From Stenotrophomonas maltophilia (GTDB lineage: Bacteria > Pseudomonadota > Gammaproteobacteria > Xanthomonadales > Xanthomonadaceae): a stretch of 48,991 bases of DNA. Positions 8,529 to 17,078 of this stretch are shown here, in pieces (position 1 is the first letter of the stretch; every line of letters begins with the position of its first letter). The notes beneath the pieces are model-generated. The model was given only the letters and a program-made list of their open reading frames with translations. It searched no databases and was not told the origin of the DNA. The stretch is from contig NZ_RAUX01000031.1 of NCBI RefSeq assembly GCF_013464485.1, positions 62,884-111,874 on the forward strand, written 5' to 3'. Both the position numbers and the translations under genes were made by a program.

Positions 8529-8882
8529 TCACATCGTATGGGTCGGCTTGTCCGAGCTGGTCAGGCCCGCCAACAGGGTCTCGATCTTGTGGCGCACGCC
8601 CTCGCCTTCGGCGCCGTCGGCCAGCTGCACGCCGATGCCGGCGGTGCGGTTGCCCTGCGCGCCGGCCGGGGTCACCCAGATCACCTTGCCGGCCACCGGC
8701 AGGCGCTCGCTGGAATCGGGCAGGGTCAGCAGCAGGAACACCTCGTCGCCCAGGAAGTAGCGCTTGGGCGTGGGCACGAAGATGCCGCCATTCTTCACGA
8801 ACGGCATGTATGCGCTGTACAGCGCGGCTTTGTCCTTCACAGCCAGGGACAGGATGCCCTGGCGGGCGTTGCTGGCACTCAT
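8529..8882 (-). CDS. pilZ: PilZ-domain type IV pilus protein (non-canonical)
   Basis: A 117-residue single-domain PilZ protein (MSASNARQGILSLAVKDKAALYSAYMPF). The canonical c-di-GMP-binding signatures RxxxR and D/NxSxxG are absent; the equivalent loop reads NGGIFVPT. This matches the Xanthomonas PilZ orthologues, which are known not to bind c-di-GMP and instead act with PilB and FimX in pilus assembly. Position after tmk and holB is the conserved gammaproteobacterial setting of the founding pilZ. The start ATG overlaps the holB stop by four bases (ATGA), so translation is probably coupled. Confidence 0.93.
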   Translation of the reverse strand: MSASNARQGILSLAVKDKAALYSAYMPFVKNGGIFVPTPKRYFLGDEVFLLLTLPDSSERLPVAGKVIWVTPAGAQGNRTAGIGVQLADGAEGEGVRHKIETLLAGLTSSDKPTHTM

Positions 8883-9835
8883 CGATTTCCCCTTGCGGCA
8901 GGCCGCTCGTTCACCCTGTTCCAGGCCAGCAGCAACTCGACCACGGCAAGGTCTGCACGCACTGTGGTGCGCAGCAGGTCGCGGGTGCGGTTGGCCGCAT
9001 CGAACCAGGCTGCAAGCTTGTGCAATCGCTCCGGCGTGGTCAAGGCATCGGTGCTGGCCTGGGCCAGCGCCAGGTCGGCGGCAAAGCGCAGGCGCAGCGC
9101 CGCGTTGTCATCGCCGCACCACTTCTGCGCCAGCTCCACCGCACCGGTCTTGCCGGCGGCCAGCTGTTCCAGCTCGCGGCCGACCTCGCGGCGCAGGCTC
9201 AGGCCGTCTTCGCGCAGCCAGTTGTCGGCCTGGCCGGGATGGCCGCGCGCGGCCTCCAGCGCCTCACGCGCCGACGGCTCGCTGTGGCCCTGCTGCTGCA
9301 GCCAGACCAGCGCTTCGTGCTGCGGCGGCAGCTTGAACTCCAGGCGCTGGCAGCGGCTGCGGATGGTCTGCGGCAGGCGCGCCGGGTCGCTGCTGATCAG
9401 CCACAGATAACGTCCGGGCTGCGGCTCTTCCAGGGTCTTCAGCAGCGCGTTGGCCGCCGAGCGGTTGATCGCATCGGCCGGGTCCACGATCACCACCTGC
9501 GCCACGCCGTACTGCGGGGTCAGCGCCAGCTTGTCGGTGATCTCGCGCACCTGCTCGATCACGATCTCGGTGCGCAGCTTGTCGCCGCTCTTGTTGGGAA
9601 TGAAGCTGACCAGCTGCAGGTCCGGATGGGTACCGGCGGCAATCAGCTGGCGCGTGCGCGTGGCATGCGCGGCGTCACCGCGGGCCAGCACGTGGTCGGC
9701 CAATGCCAGCGCCACCTCGCGCTTGCCCAGCCCGGCCGGGCCGCAGATCAGCAGGCCGTGACCGAGACGATCGGCATCGAGTGCCGCCACGGTCTGGTCG
9801 AAGGCGCGCTGCTGCCATGGCGAGAACGTGCTCAT
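8879..9835 (-). CDS. holB: DNA polymerase III subunit delta'
   Basis: A 318-residue clamp-loader subunit of the AAA+ fold. It contains a P-loop-like GPAGLGKRE (residues 32-40), a degenerate second motif (VVIVDPADAINRSAANALLKTLEEP) and the SRCQRLEF segment. Delta' is the stator of the clamp loader and works with tau/gamma (dnaX, also in this window at 28.5-30.5 kb) and delta. The four-cysteine zinc module found in E. coli delta' is missing: that stretch reads GDAAHATRTRQLIAAGTHPD. The start overlaps the tmk stop by four bases and the stop overlaps the pilZ start by four. Confidence 0.95.
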   Translation of the reverse strand: MSTFSPWQQRAFDQTVAALDADRLGHGLLICGPAGLGKREVALALADHVLARGDAAHATRTRQLIAAGTHPDLQLVSFIPNKSGDKLRTEIVIEQVREITDKLALTPQYGVAQVVIVDPADAINRSAANALLKTLEEPQPGRYLWLISSDPARLPQTIRSRCQRLEFKLPPQHEALVWLQQQGHSEPSAREALEAARGHPGQADNWLREDGLSLRREVGRELEQLAAGKTGAVELAQKWCGDDNAALRLRFAADLALAQASTDALTTPERLHKLAAWFDAANRTRDLLRTTVRADLAVVELLLAWNRVNERPAARGNR

Positions 9836-10497
9836 GCGCCCTCCCCGTCCTGCAGCCAGCGCTCGACACGCGCGACCACATCAGCGGCCACGCGTGCCTG
9901 CTCCTGACCCGCATCAATCAACGCGAAGCGCTGCGGGTCCTGCTGCGCGCGGCTGCGGAACACTTCGCGCACGCGCTGGAAGAAATCATCCTGTTCGCTT
10001 TCGATGCGGTCCGGCCACAGGTCGCGTCCGTTGGCGCGCGCGCGGCCGACGGCCACGTCCACATCCAGCAGCAGGGTCAGCCCCGGCAGCAGGCCAACCG
10101 CGCGGCGCTCCAGGTCGGCAATCCACTGCGGATCGAGGCCACGGCCACCACCCTGGTAGGCATAGCTGGAATCGGTGAAGCGATCACTCAACACATAGGC
10201 ACCGCGTTGCAATGCCGGCTGGATTACCTGGCGCACATGCTGCGCGCGCGCAGCGAACACCAGCAGCAGTTCGGCCTCGGCGCTGAGCGGTTCGGCGGCA
10301 ATCTCGGCATCGGGCTTCAGCACCAGGCCGCGGATGCGCTCGGCCAGCGGCGTGCCGCCCGGCTCACGGGTCAGCACCACTTCATGACCATGGCTGCGCA
10401 GGCACTCGCGGATGGCATTGATGGCGGTGGTCTTGCCCGCGCCCTCGCCGCCTTCCAGGCTGACGAAACGCGGGTGGCGAAGCAGCGCGGGACTCAT
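9832..10497 (-). CDS. tmk: thymidylate kinase
   Basis: A 221-residue enzyme that phosphorylates dTMP to dTDP with ATP. The P-loop GGEGAGKTT lies at residues 16-24. The DR motif with downstream substrate loop reads SDRFTDSSYAYQGGGRG, and a basic lid segment follows (GRARANGRD), as in bacterial TMP kinases. It is linked by 4-base ATGA overlaps to mltG upstream and holB downstream. The mltG-tmk-holB-pilZ order is widespread in gammaproteobacteria. Confidence 0.96.
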   Translation of the reverse strand: MSPALLRHPRFVSLEGGEGAGKTTAINAIRECLRSHGHEVVLTREPGGTPLAERIRGLVLKPDAEIAAEPLSAEAELLLVFAARAQHVRQVIQPALQRGAYVLSDRFTDSSYAYQGGGRGLDPQWIADLERRAVGLLPGLTLLLDVDVAVGRARANGRDLWPDRIESEQDDFFQRVREVFRSRAQQDPQRFALIDAGQEQARVAADVVARVERWLQDGEGA

Positions 10498-11555
10498 TGC
10501 GCCGGGGTCTCCTGGGTACGTTGCTGGCGCAGCTGCTGCAGGTAGCGGGCCACTGCGGCGTTGTGCTGGTCCAGGCTGGGCGAGAACACGTGCGCGCCAC
10601 TGCCATCGCCTACGGCGACGAAATACAGCGCGTCGCCCGGCGCCGGCTGCGCGGCCGCCATCAGCGCGTCGCGGCTGGGCATGGCGATCGGCGTCGGGGT
10701 CAGGCCGGCACGGGTATAGGTGTTGTAGGGCGTATCGGTGGTCAGGTCGCGGCGGCGGATATTGCCGTCGTACGCAGCGCCGATGCCGTAGATCACGGTC
10801 GGGTCGGTCTGCAGGCGCATGCCGATCTTCAGGCGCCGCATGAACACCCCGGCAATCTGCGGGCGCTCGCTGGCCAGCGCGGTTTCCTTCTCGATGATCG
10901 AGGCCATCGTCAGCAGTTCGTAGGGCGTGTTGATCGGCAGATCCGGCGCGCGGCTTTCCCAGGCTTCATCCAGTGCCTTTTCCATCGCGGCGTGGGCGCG
11001 CTTGAGCACGTCCAGGTCACTGTCGCCGCGCTGGTAGACGTAGGTTTCCGGCAGGAAGCGGCCTTCCGGATGCTGGCCGCCGAATCCGAGGCGCTGCATC
11101 AGTGCGGCATCATCGAGGCTGTCGGTGGTGTGCACCAGCGGTTCGGCGCGCTTGAGTGCGGCCCGCACTTGGCGGATGTTCCAGCCTTCGACGATGGTGA
11201 CGCGGTGCTGCAGCACCTTGCCGGCGCGCATGCGCAGCAGCAGCTCGCGCGGGGTCAGCTCGCCACTGAGCGCGTACTCGCCCACCTTCAGTTTGCCGGC
11301 GGCATCAAGCTGGCGCGCCAGCAGCTGCCACTGGGTGTCCTGGCCCTCGTCCACCCCCGCATCGCGCAGCTTGCGCAGCACGCTGTTCATGCCATCGCCG
11401 CTGGCGATGACCACGCTCTCGGCGGAGGGGGTGATCGGGGCATCGGCGAAGCGGGTCTGCTGGTAGAAGAACCACGCGCCCGCGCCGGCCACGACGGCGG
11501 CCAGCACCACCACCAGCGTTACCACGAACAGACACCCGCGCTTGGCTCCCGCCAT
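10494..11555 (-). CDS. mltG: endolytic peptidoglycan transglycosylase MltG (YceG-like)
   Basis: A 353-residue membrane-anchored lytic transglycosylase. A single N-terminal membrane helix (LFVVTLVVVLAAVVAGAGAWFF) leads to a LysM-like region and the YceG catalytic domain with the conserved IIEKETA, whose Glu residues are catalytic in the family. It cuts nascent glycan strands in the inner-membrane-proximal periplasm and sets strand length. A 157-base gap with two REP-like palindromes separates it from pabB. Its stop overlaps the tmk start. Confidence 0.95.
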   Translation of the reverse strand: MAGAKRGCLFVVTLVVVLAAVVAGAGAWFFYQQTRFADAPITPSAESVVIASGDGMNSVLRKLRDAGVDEGQDTQWQLLARQLDAAGKLKVGEYALSGELTPRELLLRMRAGKVLQHRVTIVEGWNIRQVRAALKRAEPLVHTTDSLDDAALMQRLGFGGQHPEGRFLPETYVYQRGDSDLDVLKRAHAAMEKALDEAWESRAPDLPINTPYELLTMASIIEKETALASERPQIAGVFMRRLKIGMRLQTDPTVIYGIGAAYDGNIRRRDLTTDTPYNTYTRAGLTPTPIAMPSRDALMAAAQPAPGDALYFVAVGDGSGAHVFSPSLDQHNAAVARYLQQLRQQRTQETPAQ

Positions 11556-11635
11556 GGACTACCTCTGAACTCGATTCCGTCGTGCAGGATACCGTGCCGG
11601 TGGTGTGGGGTCATGACCGGGGTGGCAGACACCCG

Positions 11636-11704
11636 CATCCGCGCCGACCCAGGTCGGCACCCACCGTGGGGGATGAGGTTGCCGGCCAGCGGCCGGCACT
11701 ACCG
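11636..11704 (-). repeat. two REP-like palindromes between pabB and mltG
   Basis: The first has arms GCCGACC/GGTCGGC (11643-11658). The second, headed by GTAG on the minus strand, has GCCGGCC/GGCCGGC (11681-11697) and ends at 11702, 11 bases after the pabB stop. They belong to two different sequence families of the GTAG-type elements. Confidence 0.72.
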
Positions 11705-11712
11705 GAGAATGT

Positions 11713-13077
11713 CTACCCCTGCTGGCCGAGCGCGCGCAGCAGGCCGCGGGCCTTCGCGCGGGTCTCGTCAAGTTCCTTGTCCGGGTCCGAATCCACCACG
11801 ATGCCGGCGCCGGTGCGGAAGCTCACCTCGTGACCATCCACTTCGGCGGTGCGGATCAGGATGTTCAGGTCCAGGTCGCCATCGCGGTTCAGCCAGCCGA
11901 ACGCGCCGGTATAGGCACCGCGCGGCACCTGCTCCAGTTCGCTGATGATCTGCATGCAGCGCACCTTGGGGCAGCCGGTGATGGTGCCGCCCGGGAAGGT
12001 GGCGGCGATCACCTCGCCGGGCGTGACCTCCGGGCGCAGATGGCCACTGACGTTGCTGACGATGTGGTGCACGTGCGCGTAGCTCTCCACGGTCATCAGT
12101 TCATCCACCACCACGGTGCCGGGCAGGCAGATGCGGCCCAGGTCGTTGCGCTCCAGGTCGATCAGCATCACGTGCTCGGCGCGCTCCTTGGGGTGGCCGA
12201 CCAGTTCCTGGATGCGCGCTGCATCATCGTCGCCCTCGAAGCGTGGCCGTGTACCTGCGATCGGACGCGTCTGCGCATGACCTGCATGCACCGACACCAG
12301 CCGCTCCGGCGAGGAGCTGACCACATGGCGGCCGTGCGCGCTGAACAGCCCGGCAAACGGCGCCGGGTTGGCACGACGCAGCTGCGCATACAGCGCCTGC
12401 GGGCTGACCGGCGCAGCGAACTGTGCGCTCCAGCGCCGCGACAGGTTCACCTGGAACACATCGCCGGCGCGCAGGTATTCGATCACCCGGCGCACGCCGT
12501 CGGTGAAGCGCTGCGGCGCGTCTTCGCCGACCGACTGCGGCGGTTGCCAGCCTTGCCCGGCTTCGGGCAGCACAGCCGAAGCCAGTGCCACCAGCGCGTC
12601 CAGCAGCGCCTGCTCGCCGGCTTCGGCGATGACGAAGCTGGCATCGTTGTGATGGTCGTGCAGCACCGCTGCCGGGCAGCGCAGTGCCAGCGCAGTCGGG
12701 CGGCCGTCCTCGCGCGGACGTGTTGGCAGCACCGGTTCGATCTGGCTGGCCACTTCGTAATCCAGCATCAGCGCCCAGCCGCCACGGAACGGCAGGCTGT
12801 GGCTGCCATCATGCGGCAGGCGTTCATGCTGCCAGGCACGGTCCAGTGCCTGCAGGAACGTGCCGGGCTGCACGTCGTCGTGCAGGTCGCGCACCTGGCC
12901 ATCGGCGTCCAGCCGCAGGCCAGCGCCCTGCGCGGCCAGCAGCAGGCTCCAGCGCCCCTGGGCGGTGCCCGAGGCCGTGGATTCCATCAGCAGCGGGAAA
13001 CGCGCCGGGTCGTCCTGTTGCAAGGCCAGCAGATCGATCGGGTGCGGCAGCGGGTGGATCAGCGGTGCGTGGGTCAT
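11713..13077 (-). CDS. pabB: aminodeoxychorismate synthase component I, PIAGT type
   Basis: A 454-residue chorismate-binding enzyme for 4-amino-4-deoxychorismate, the precursor of p-aminobenzoate and folate. The active-site motif is PIAGT (residues 272-276) instead of the PIKGT that supplies the covalent Lys in E. coli PabB. Further conserved segments are GDVFQVNLSRR, LIDLERNDLGR, TVESYAHVHHIVSNV and FPGGTITGCPK. A PIAGT-type PabB of S. maltophilia has been structurally characterised and needs a shared amidotransferase partner. The motif alone could suggest anthranilate synthase (TrpE), but length, context and the S. maltophilia precedent favour PabB. It occupies the place where E. coli has pabC. 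Confidence 0.88.
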   Translation of the reverse strand: MTHAPLIHPLPHPIDLLALQQDDPARFPLLMESTASGTAQGRWSLLLAAQGAGLRLDADGQVRDLHDDVQPGTFLQALDRAWQHERLPHDGSHSLPFRGGWALMLDYEVASQIEPVLPTRPREDGRPTALALRCPAAVLHDHHNDASFVIAEAGEQALLDALVALASAVLPEAGQGWQPPQSVGEDAPQRFTDGVRRVIEYLRAGDVFQVNLSRRWSAQFAAPVSPQALYAQLRRANPAPFAGLFSAHGRHVVSSSPERLVSVHAGHAQTRPIAGTRPRFEGDDDAARIQELVGHPKERAEHVMLIDLERNDLGRICLPGTVVVDELMTVESYAHVHHIVSNVSGHLRPEVTPGEVIAATFPGGTITGCPKVRCMQIISELEQVPRGAYTGAFGWLNRDGDLDLNILIRTAEVDGHEVSFRTGAGIVVDSDPDKELDETRAKARGLLRALGQQG

Positions 13078-13169
13078 GGCGGCCAGGTCAGGGGTTCAGA
13101 TGCACGGAAGCCGCCTTGCGGCGGCCTCCGTGGTGCACGGCGTTGATCCGATTCTCCGGACGCCGAACG

Positions 13170-13254
13170 GTAGAGTCGACTGTTAGTCGACTATCGCGCG
13201 CAGCGCGGGAATTTGGCTTCCCGCGAAGAGCAGTCGACTAACAGTCGACTCTAC
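13170..13254. repeat. SMAG dimer, inverted pair, between fabF and pabB
   Basis: Two 23-base units headed GTAGAGTCGACT face each other as exact reverse complements (13170-13192 and 13232-13254). The spacer holds a further inverted repeat (CGCGGGAA and TTCCCGCG). The RNA would fold into a long hairpin. It lies inside the minus-strand fab transcript. Confidence 0.88.
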
Positions 13255-13269
13255 AACCTACCGCACCGG

Positions 13270-14532
13270 TCAGACGCGCTTGAAGATCAGCGTGCCGTTG
13301 GTGCCGCCGAAGCCGAAGCCATTGGACATCACCACGTCCACCTTGGCCTGGCGTGCTTCGTTGGGCACGTAGTCCAGGTCGCAGCCTTCGCCCGGCTGTT
13401 CCAGGTTGATGGTCGGCGGAATGACGTTGTCCTGCAGCGCCATCACCGAGAAGATCGCTTCCACGCCGCCGGCAGCGCCCAGCAGGTGGCCGGTCATCGA
13501 CTTGGTGGAGCTGACCATCATCTTGTAGGCGTGGTCGCCGAAGGCGGTCTTCATCGCCATGGTCTCGCCCAGGTCGCCCAGCGGCGTGGAGGTGCCGTGC
13601 GCGTTGAGGTAACCGACCTGTTCCGGGGTCACGCCGGCGTCCTTCATGGCCATGGCCATGCAGCGCGCGGCGCCTTCGCCGTTCTCGCTCGGGGCGGTCA
13701 TGTGGTACGCGTCGGAGCTGGCGCCGAAGCCGGCCAGTTCGCAGTAGATCTTCGCGCCACGCGCCTTGGCGTGCTCGTACTCTTCCAGGATCAGGATGCC
13801 GGCGCCGTCGCCCAGCACGAAGCCGTCACGGTCCTTGTCCCAAGGGCGCGAGGCCTGTTCCGGAGCGTCGTTGCGGGTGCTCATGGCCTTCATCGCGCAG
13901 AAGCCGCCCAGTGCGGTCGGCGAGGAGCCACGCTCGGCACCACCGACCACCATCACGTCGGCATCACCGTACTGGATCATGCGCATCGCGGTGCCGATCG
14001 AATGGTTCGAGGTCGCGCACGCCGACACCGCCGAGAACGACGGGCCCTTCAGACCGCTGATGATGCTCAGCTGGCCCGGCAGCATGTTGATGATGGTCTT
14101 GGGCACGTAGAAGGGCGAGATCTTCTTGCCCTCATGGAACTCGATGGTCTGCTCTTCGATGCCGAGCAGACCGCCGATGCCGGCGCCGACGATGGCGCCG
14201 ATGCGCTCGGCATTGGCGTCGGTGATTTCCAGGCCCGAGTCATGCAGGGCCATGAACGAGGCACCGAGGCCGTAATGGATGAACGGGTCCATCTTCTTGG
14301 CATCCTTGCCGCTGACCCGGTACTTGCCGAACAGTTCGTTGTCGGCGGTGATGTCAAAGCCTTTGACCTCACCTGCAATCTTGGTGGTGAACCGATCCAG
14401 GTAGGCATCCGAAACGTTGGTCAGCGGACCGATGCCCGAACGACCCTGGGTGATGCCTTCCCAGCTGCTGGCCAGATCATTGCCCAACGGCGAGACGATA
14501 CCCAGGCCGGTTACGACGACGCGACGCTTCAT
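13270..14532 (-). CDS. fabF: beta-ketoacyl-ACP synthase II
   Basis: A 420-residue condensing enzyme of fatty-acid elongation. The thiolase-fold catalytic triad is visible: Cys172 in SACATSNHS, His312 in [11 protein letters not shown] and His349 in [14 protein letters not shown] 14532 begins the typical [11 protein letters not shown], preceded by AGGAG nine bases upstream. It acts in the cytosol on acyl-ACP and malonyl-ACP and follows acpP on the same transcript after 143 bases. Those bases hold a GC-rich hairpin. Confidence 0.97.
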   Translation of the reverse strand: MKRRVVVTGLGIVSPLGNDLASSWEGITQGRSGIGPLTNVSDAYLDRFTTKIAGEVKGFDITADNELFGKYRVSGKDAKKMDPFIHYGLGASFMALHDSGLEITDANAERIGAIVGAGIGGLLGIEEQTIEFHEGKKISPFYVPKTIINMLPGQLSIISGLKGPSFSAVSACATSNHSIGTAMRMIQYGDADVMVVGGAERGSSPTALGGFCAMKAMSTRNDAPEQASRPWDKDRDGFVLGDGAGILILEEYEHAKARGAKIYCELAGFGASSDAYHMTAPSENGEGAARCMAMAMKDAGVTPEQVGYLNAHGTSTPLGDLGETMAMKTAFGDHAYKMMVSSTKSMTGHLLGAAGGVEAIFSVMALQDNVIPPTINLEQPGEGCDLDYVPNEARQAKVDVVMSNGFGFGGTNGTLIFKRV

Positions 14533-14602
14533 TGCTGATTCTCCTGGCCCGGATGGATTCAACGGGCAACACGGTTTGCTTCGGTGTGATGCTCAAACAC
14601 AC

Positions 14603-14622
14603 GGGGCCGCAACAGCGGCCCC
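14603..14622 (-). terminator. GC-rich hairpin between acpP and fabF
   Basis: Perfect arms GGGGCCGC/GCGGCCCC with a four-base loop and no strong T run afterwards. It more likely acts as an attenuator or as a 3'-end stabiliser of the abundant acpP mRNA than as a full terminator. Confidence 0.55.
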
Positions 14623-14675
14623 ATGGGGTGCGGTGCGCGGCGAGCGTGAGCCCGCGCGCGCACTGCCGTCTGACA

Positions 14676-14915
14676 TCAGGCCTTGACGTGGGCCTTGATG
14701 TAGTCGATGGCGGCCTGCACGGTGCTGATCTTCTCGGCTTCTTCGTCCGGGATCTCGCACTCGAATTCTTCTTCCAGGGCCATCACCAGCTCGACGGTGT
14801 CCAGCGAGTCAGCGCCCAGGTCATCGACGAACGATGCGCTGTTGGTGACTTCTTCTTCCTTGACGCCAAGCTGTTCGACGACGATTTTCTTGACGCGTTC
14901 TTCGATGGTGCTCAT
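14676..14915 (-). CDS. acpP: acyl carrier protein
   Basis: A 79-residue, acidic four-helix carrier. The phosphopantetheine attachment site is Ser37 in the conserved [15 protein letters not shown] 14915 gives the standard start [12 protein letters not shown] with GAGCGAGAT just upstream. The open frame back to 15011 is non-coding. It carries growing acyl chains for all the fab enzymes encoded beside it. Spacing to fabG (152 bases) and to fabF (143 bases) suggests separate control of its level. Confidence 0.98.
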   Translation of the reverse strand: MSTIEERVKKIVVEQLGVKEEEVTNSASFVDDLGADSLDTVELVMALEEEFECEIPDEEAEKISTVQAAIDYIKAHVKA

Positions 14916-15067
14916 GGGATCTCGCTCCAGATGGAGTTGTGGTTCAAAAGTGGTCGCCATCAAAGGCGATGGCCGTGGGATAGTGTAGTGGAAACCGGCG
15001 CGGCCTTGCATCGCAGCAAAAACCTCAGCAGATCAACCACTTGCGGCGCAATCCCTGCGCCCCTTGC

Positions 15068-15811
15068 TTACGGCATGTACATGCCACCGTTCACATGGAG
15101 GGTTTCGCCGGTGATGTAACCGGCAGCCGGGCTGGCCAGGAAGGCCACCGCATGGGCGATGTCCTCCGGCGAACCCAGGCGTTCGAGGGCAATGTCGTTG
15201 ATCAGCGCGGTACGCGCTTCTTCCGGCAACGCCTTGGTCATATCGGTGTCGATGAAGCCAGGTGCGACAACATTGACGGTGACACCGCGCGAACCGATTT
15301 CCTTGGCCAGCGATTTGCTGAAGCCGATGATGCCGGCCTTGGCGGCCGCGTAGTTGGCCTGGCCGGCATTGCCGGTCACGCCCACCACCGATGCGATGTT
15401 GATGATGCGGCCCTTGCGCGCCTTCATCATGCCGCGCATCACCGCCTTGCTGGTGCGGAACACGCTGGTCAGGTTGGTGTCGATGATCGACGCCCAGTCC
15501 TCGTCCTTCATGCGCATCAGCAGGTTGTCGCGGGTGATGCCAGCATTGTTGACCAGGATCGAGATCGCGCCGAATTCCTTGGCGATGCCATCCAGCACGC
15601 TGTCCAGCGCGGCGGCGTCGGTGACGTTCAGCGCGCGGCCGTGACCACCGTGGGCGGCCAGGCGCTCACCGATCGCGGCGGCGCCGGATTCGGTGGTGGC
15701 GGTGCCGATGACGGTGGCGCCCTGGGCGGCCAGCAGATCGGCGATGGCGGCACCAATGCCACGGCTGGCACCGGTGACCAGTGCGATTTCACCCTGCAGG
15801 GGCTTGCTCAT
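15068..15811 (-). CDS. fabG: 3-oxoacyl-ACP reductase
   Basis: A 247-residue short-chain dehydrogenase. It has the cofactor motif TGASRGIG (residues 13-20), NNAG (88-91), and the catalytic residues Asn114, Ser141, Tyr154 and Lys158. It reduces 3-oxoacyl-ACP with NADPH in each elongation round. It lies between fabD (82-base gap) and acpP, the usual order of the cluster. Confidence 0.97.
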   Translation of the reverse strand: MSKPLQGEIALVTGASRGIGAAIADLLAAQGATVIGTATTESGAAAIGERLAAHGGHGRALNVTDAAALDSVLDGIAKEFGAISILVNNAGITRDNLLMRMKDEDWASIIDTNLTSVFRTSKAVMRGMMKARKGRIINIASVVGVTGNAGQANYAAAKAGIIGFSKSLAKEIGSRGVTVNVVAPGFIDTDMTKALPEEARTALINDIALERLGSPEDIAHAVAFLASPAAGYITGETLHVNGGMYMP

Positions 15812-15893
15812 GATGTTTTCCTCAGGCGGGAGCGGCCGCCGCGCCCGGACCGCTTGCAGCGGCCACCGGTACGGTCGGCAGGAACAGGGAAGG

Positions 15894-16838
15894 TCAGGCC
15901 GACCATGCCTCGCGGGCGGCTTCGAAGTCGCCCGGCGTGGCCAGCGAACGGCCGTCGATGGCCTTGTCGATGCGCTTGACCAGGCCGGTCAGCACCTTGC
16001 CCGGGCCGCACTCGGCAACCTGGGTGATGCCACGGCCGGCCAGCGCCTGCACGCACCCGGTCCACTGCACCGGCTGGTACAGCTGCTGCACCAGCGCGGT
16101 GCGGATGGCATCGACGCCGTCATGCACCTTGGCGTCGACGTTCTGCACCACCGGCAGCTGCGGCGCCTGCCAGGACAGGCCCGCCATCACTTCGGCGAGG
16201 CGGTTGGCGGCTTCGCGCATCAACGGGGTATGCGAGGGCACGCTCACGGCCAGCTTCACGGCCTTGCGCACGCCCTTTTCGGCCAGCAGCGCCAGTGCGC
16301 GGTCGACTGCGTCGGCGTCGCCACCGATCACGATCTGGCCCGGCGAATTGAAGTTGGCCGGCACCACCACCTGGCTACCTGCCGCCTCGGCACAGACGTC
16401 CAGCACCAGCTGGTCTTCGGCGCCCAGCACGGCGGCCATGGCGCCAACACCGGCCGGCGCGGCCTCCTGCATCAGCTGCCCGCGCAGGCGCACCAGGTGG
16501 GCACCGTCATGCAGGCTCAGCGCGCCAGCAGCGACCAGCGCGGTGTACTCGCCGAGACTGTGACCCGCCAGCACCGACGGGCGCGGACCGCCCACGGCGT
16601 TCCAGGCGCGCCACACGCCGATGCTTGCGGCCAGCAGGGCCGGCTGGGTGTATTCGGTACGGTTGAGCATTTCCTCCGGGCCACCCTGGGACAGCGCCCA
16701 CAGATCGACGCCGGCACCATCGGATGCCTCGGCGAAGGCCTCCCGCACCTGCGGGTGCAGTTCAGCCAGCTCGGCCACCATGCCCACAGACTGCGAGCCC
16801 TGGCCGGGGAAGACAAAAGCGAGGGTGGATACGGTCAC
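15894..16838 (-). CDS. fabD: malonyl-CoA:ACP transacylase
   Basis: A 314-residue enzyme that loads malonyl groups on ACP. The nucleophile is Ser94 in GHSLGEY, with FPGQGSQ at residues 10-16 and His203 in VPSHTPLM as partner. The start is GTG at 16838, because no in-frame ATG precedes the conserved N-terminus TVSTLAFVFPGQ closely. The open frame to 16952 adds 38 residues without family character. Upstream lie 240 bases with a SMAG dimer that separate it from the kinase-like gene. Confidence 0.96.
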   Translation of the reverse strand: MTVSTLAFVFPGQGSQSVGMVAELAELHPQVREAFAEASDGAGVDLWALSQGGPEEMLNRTEYTQPALLAASIGVWRAWNAVGGPRPSVLAGHSLGEYTALVAAGALSLHDGAHLVRLRGQLMQEAAPAGVGAMAAVLGAEDQLVLDVCAEAAGSQVVVPANFNSPGQIVIGGDADAVDRALALLAEKGVRKAVKLAVSVPSHTPLMREAANRLAEVMAGLSWQAPQLPVVQNVDAKVHDGVDAIRTALVQQLYQPVQWTGCVQALAGRGITQVAECGPGKVLTGLVKRIDKAIDGRSLATPGDFEAAREAWSA

Positions 16839-16974
16839 GCGGTCATCCGCTTGTTGCAATCGAAGCGGGCCATGATAAGGGCGAACATGCCGTGTCGTCT
16901 GTACGTGCGCGTATGCAGGCGTATGGAGGGCGGCCGCGGGACAACCTGGCATCCGGCTCGGTGTCCCCGCACGG

Positions 16975-17060
16975 GTAGAGCCGACTGTTGGTCGACTGCC
17001 CTTCGATCAGCCCCTGACAACCCGCGCTGCGCGCGGAAGTCGACTAACAGTCGACTCTAC
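16975..17060. repeat. SMAG dimer, inverted pair, between the kinase-like gene and fabD
   Basis: The left unit is headed GTAGAGCCGACTGTTGGTCGACT. The right unit (17038-17060) is the mirror form ending in GTCGACTCTAC. The arms differ at a few positions, unlike the perfect pair at 13170. It follows the stop of the kinase-like gene by 18 bases on the minus strand. Confidence 0.85.
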
Positions 17061-17078
17061 CGCAGCGCGAACCGGCCA

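Noticed and set aside
8529-8882. c-di-GMP receptor function for PilZ
   Set aside because: The RxxxR and D/NxSxxG motifs are both missing, as in the non-binding Xanthomonas orthologues.
11713-13077. Anthranilate synthase component I (TrpE) because of PIAGT
   Set aside because: S. maltophilia PabB is known to carry PIAGT, the gene lies in the pab position of the fab cluster, and no trp genes are nearby. It remains the main alternative.
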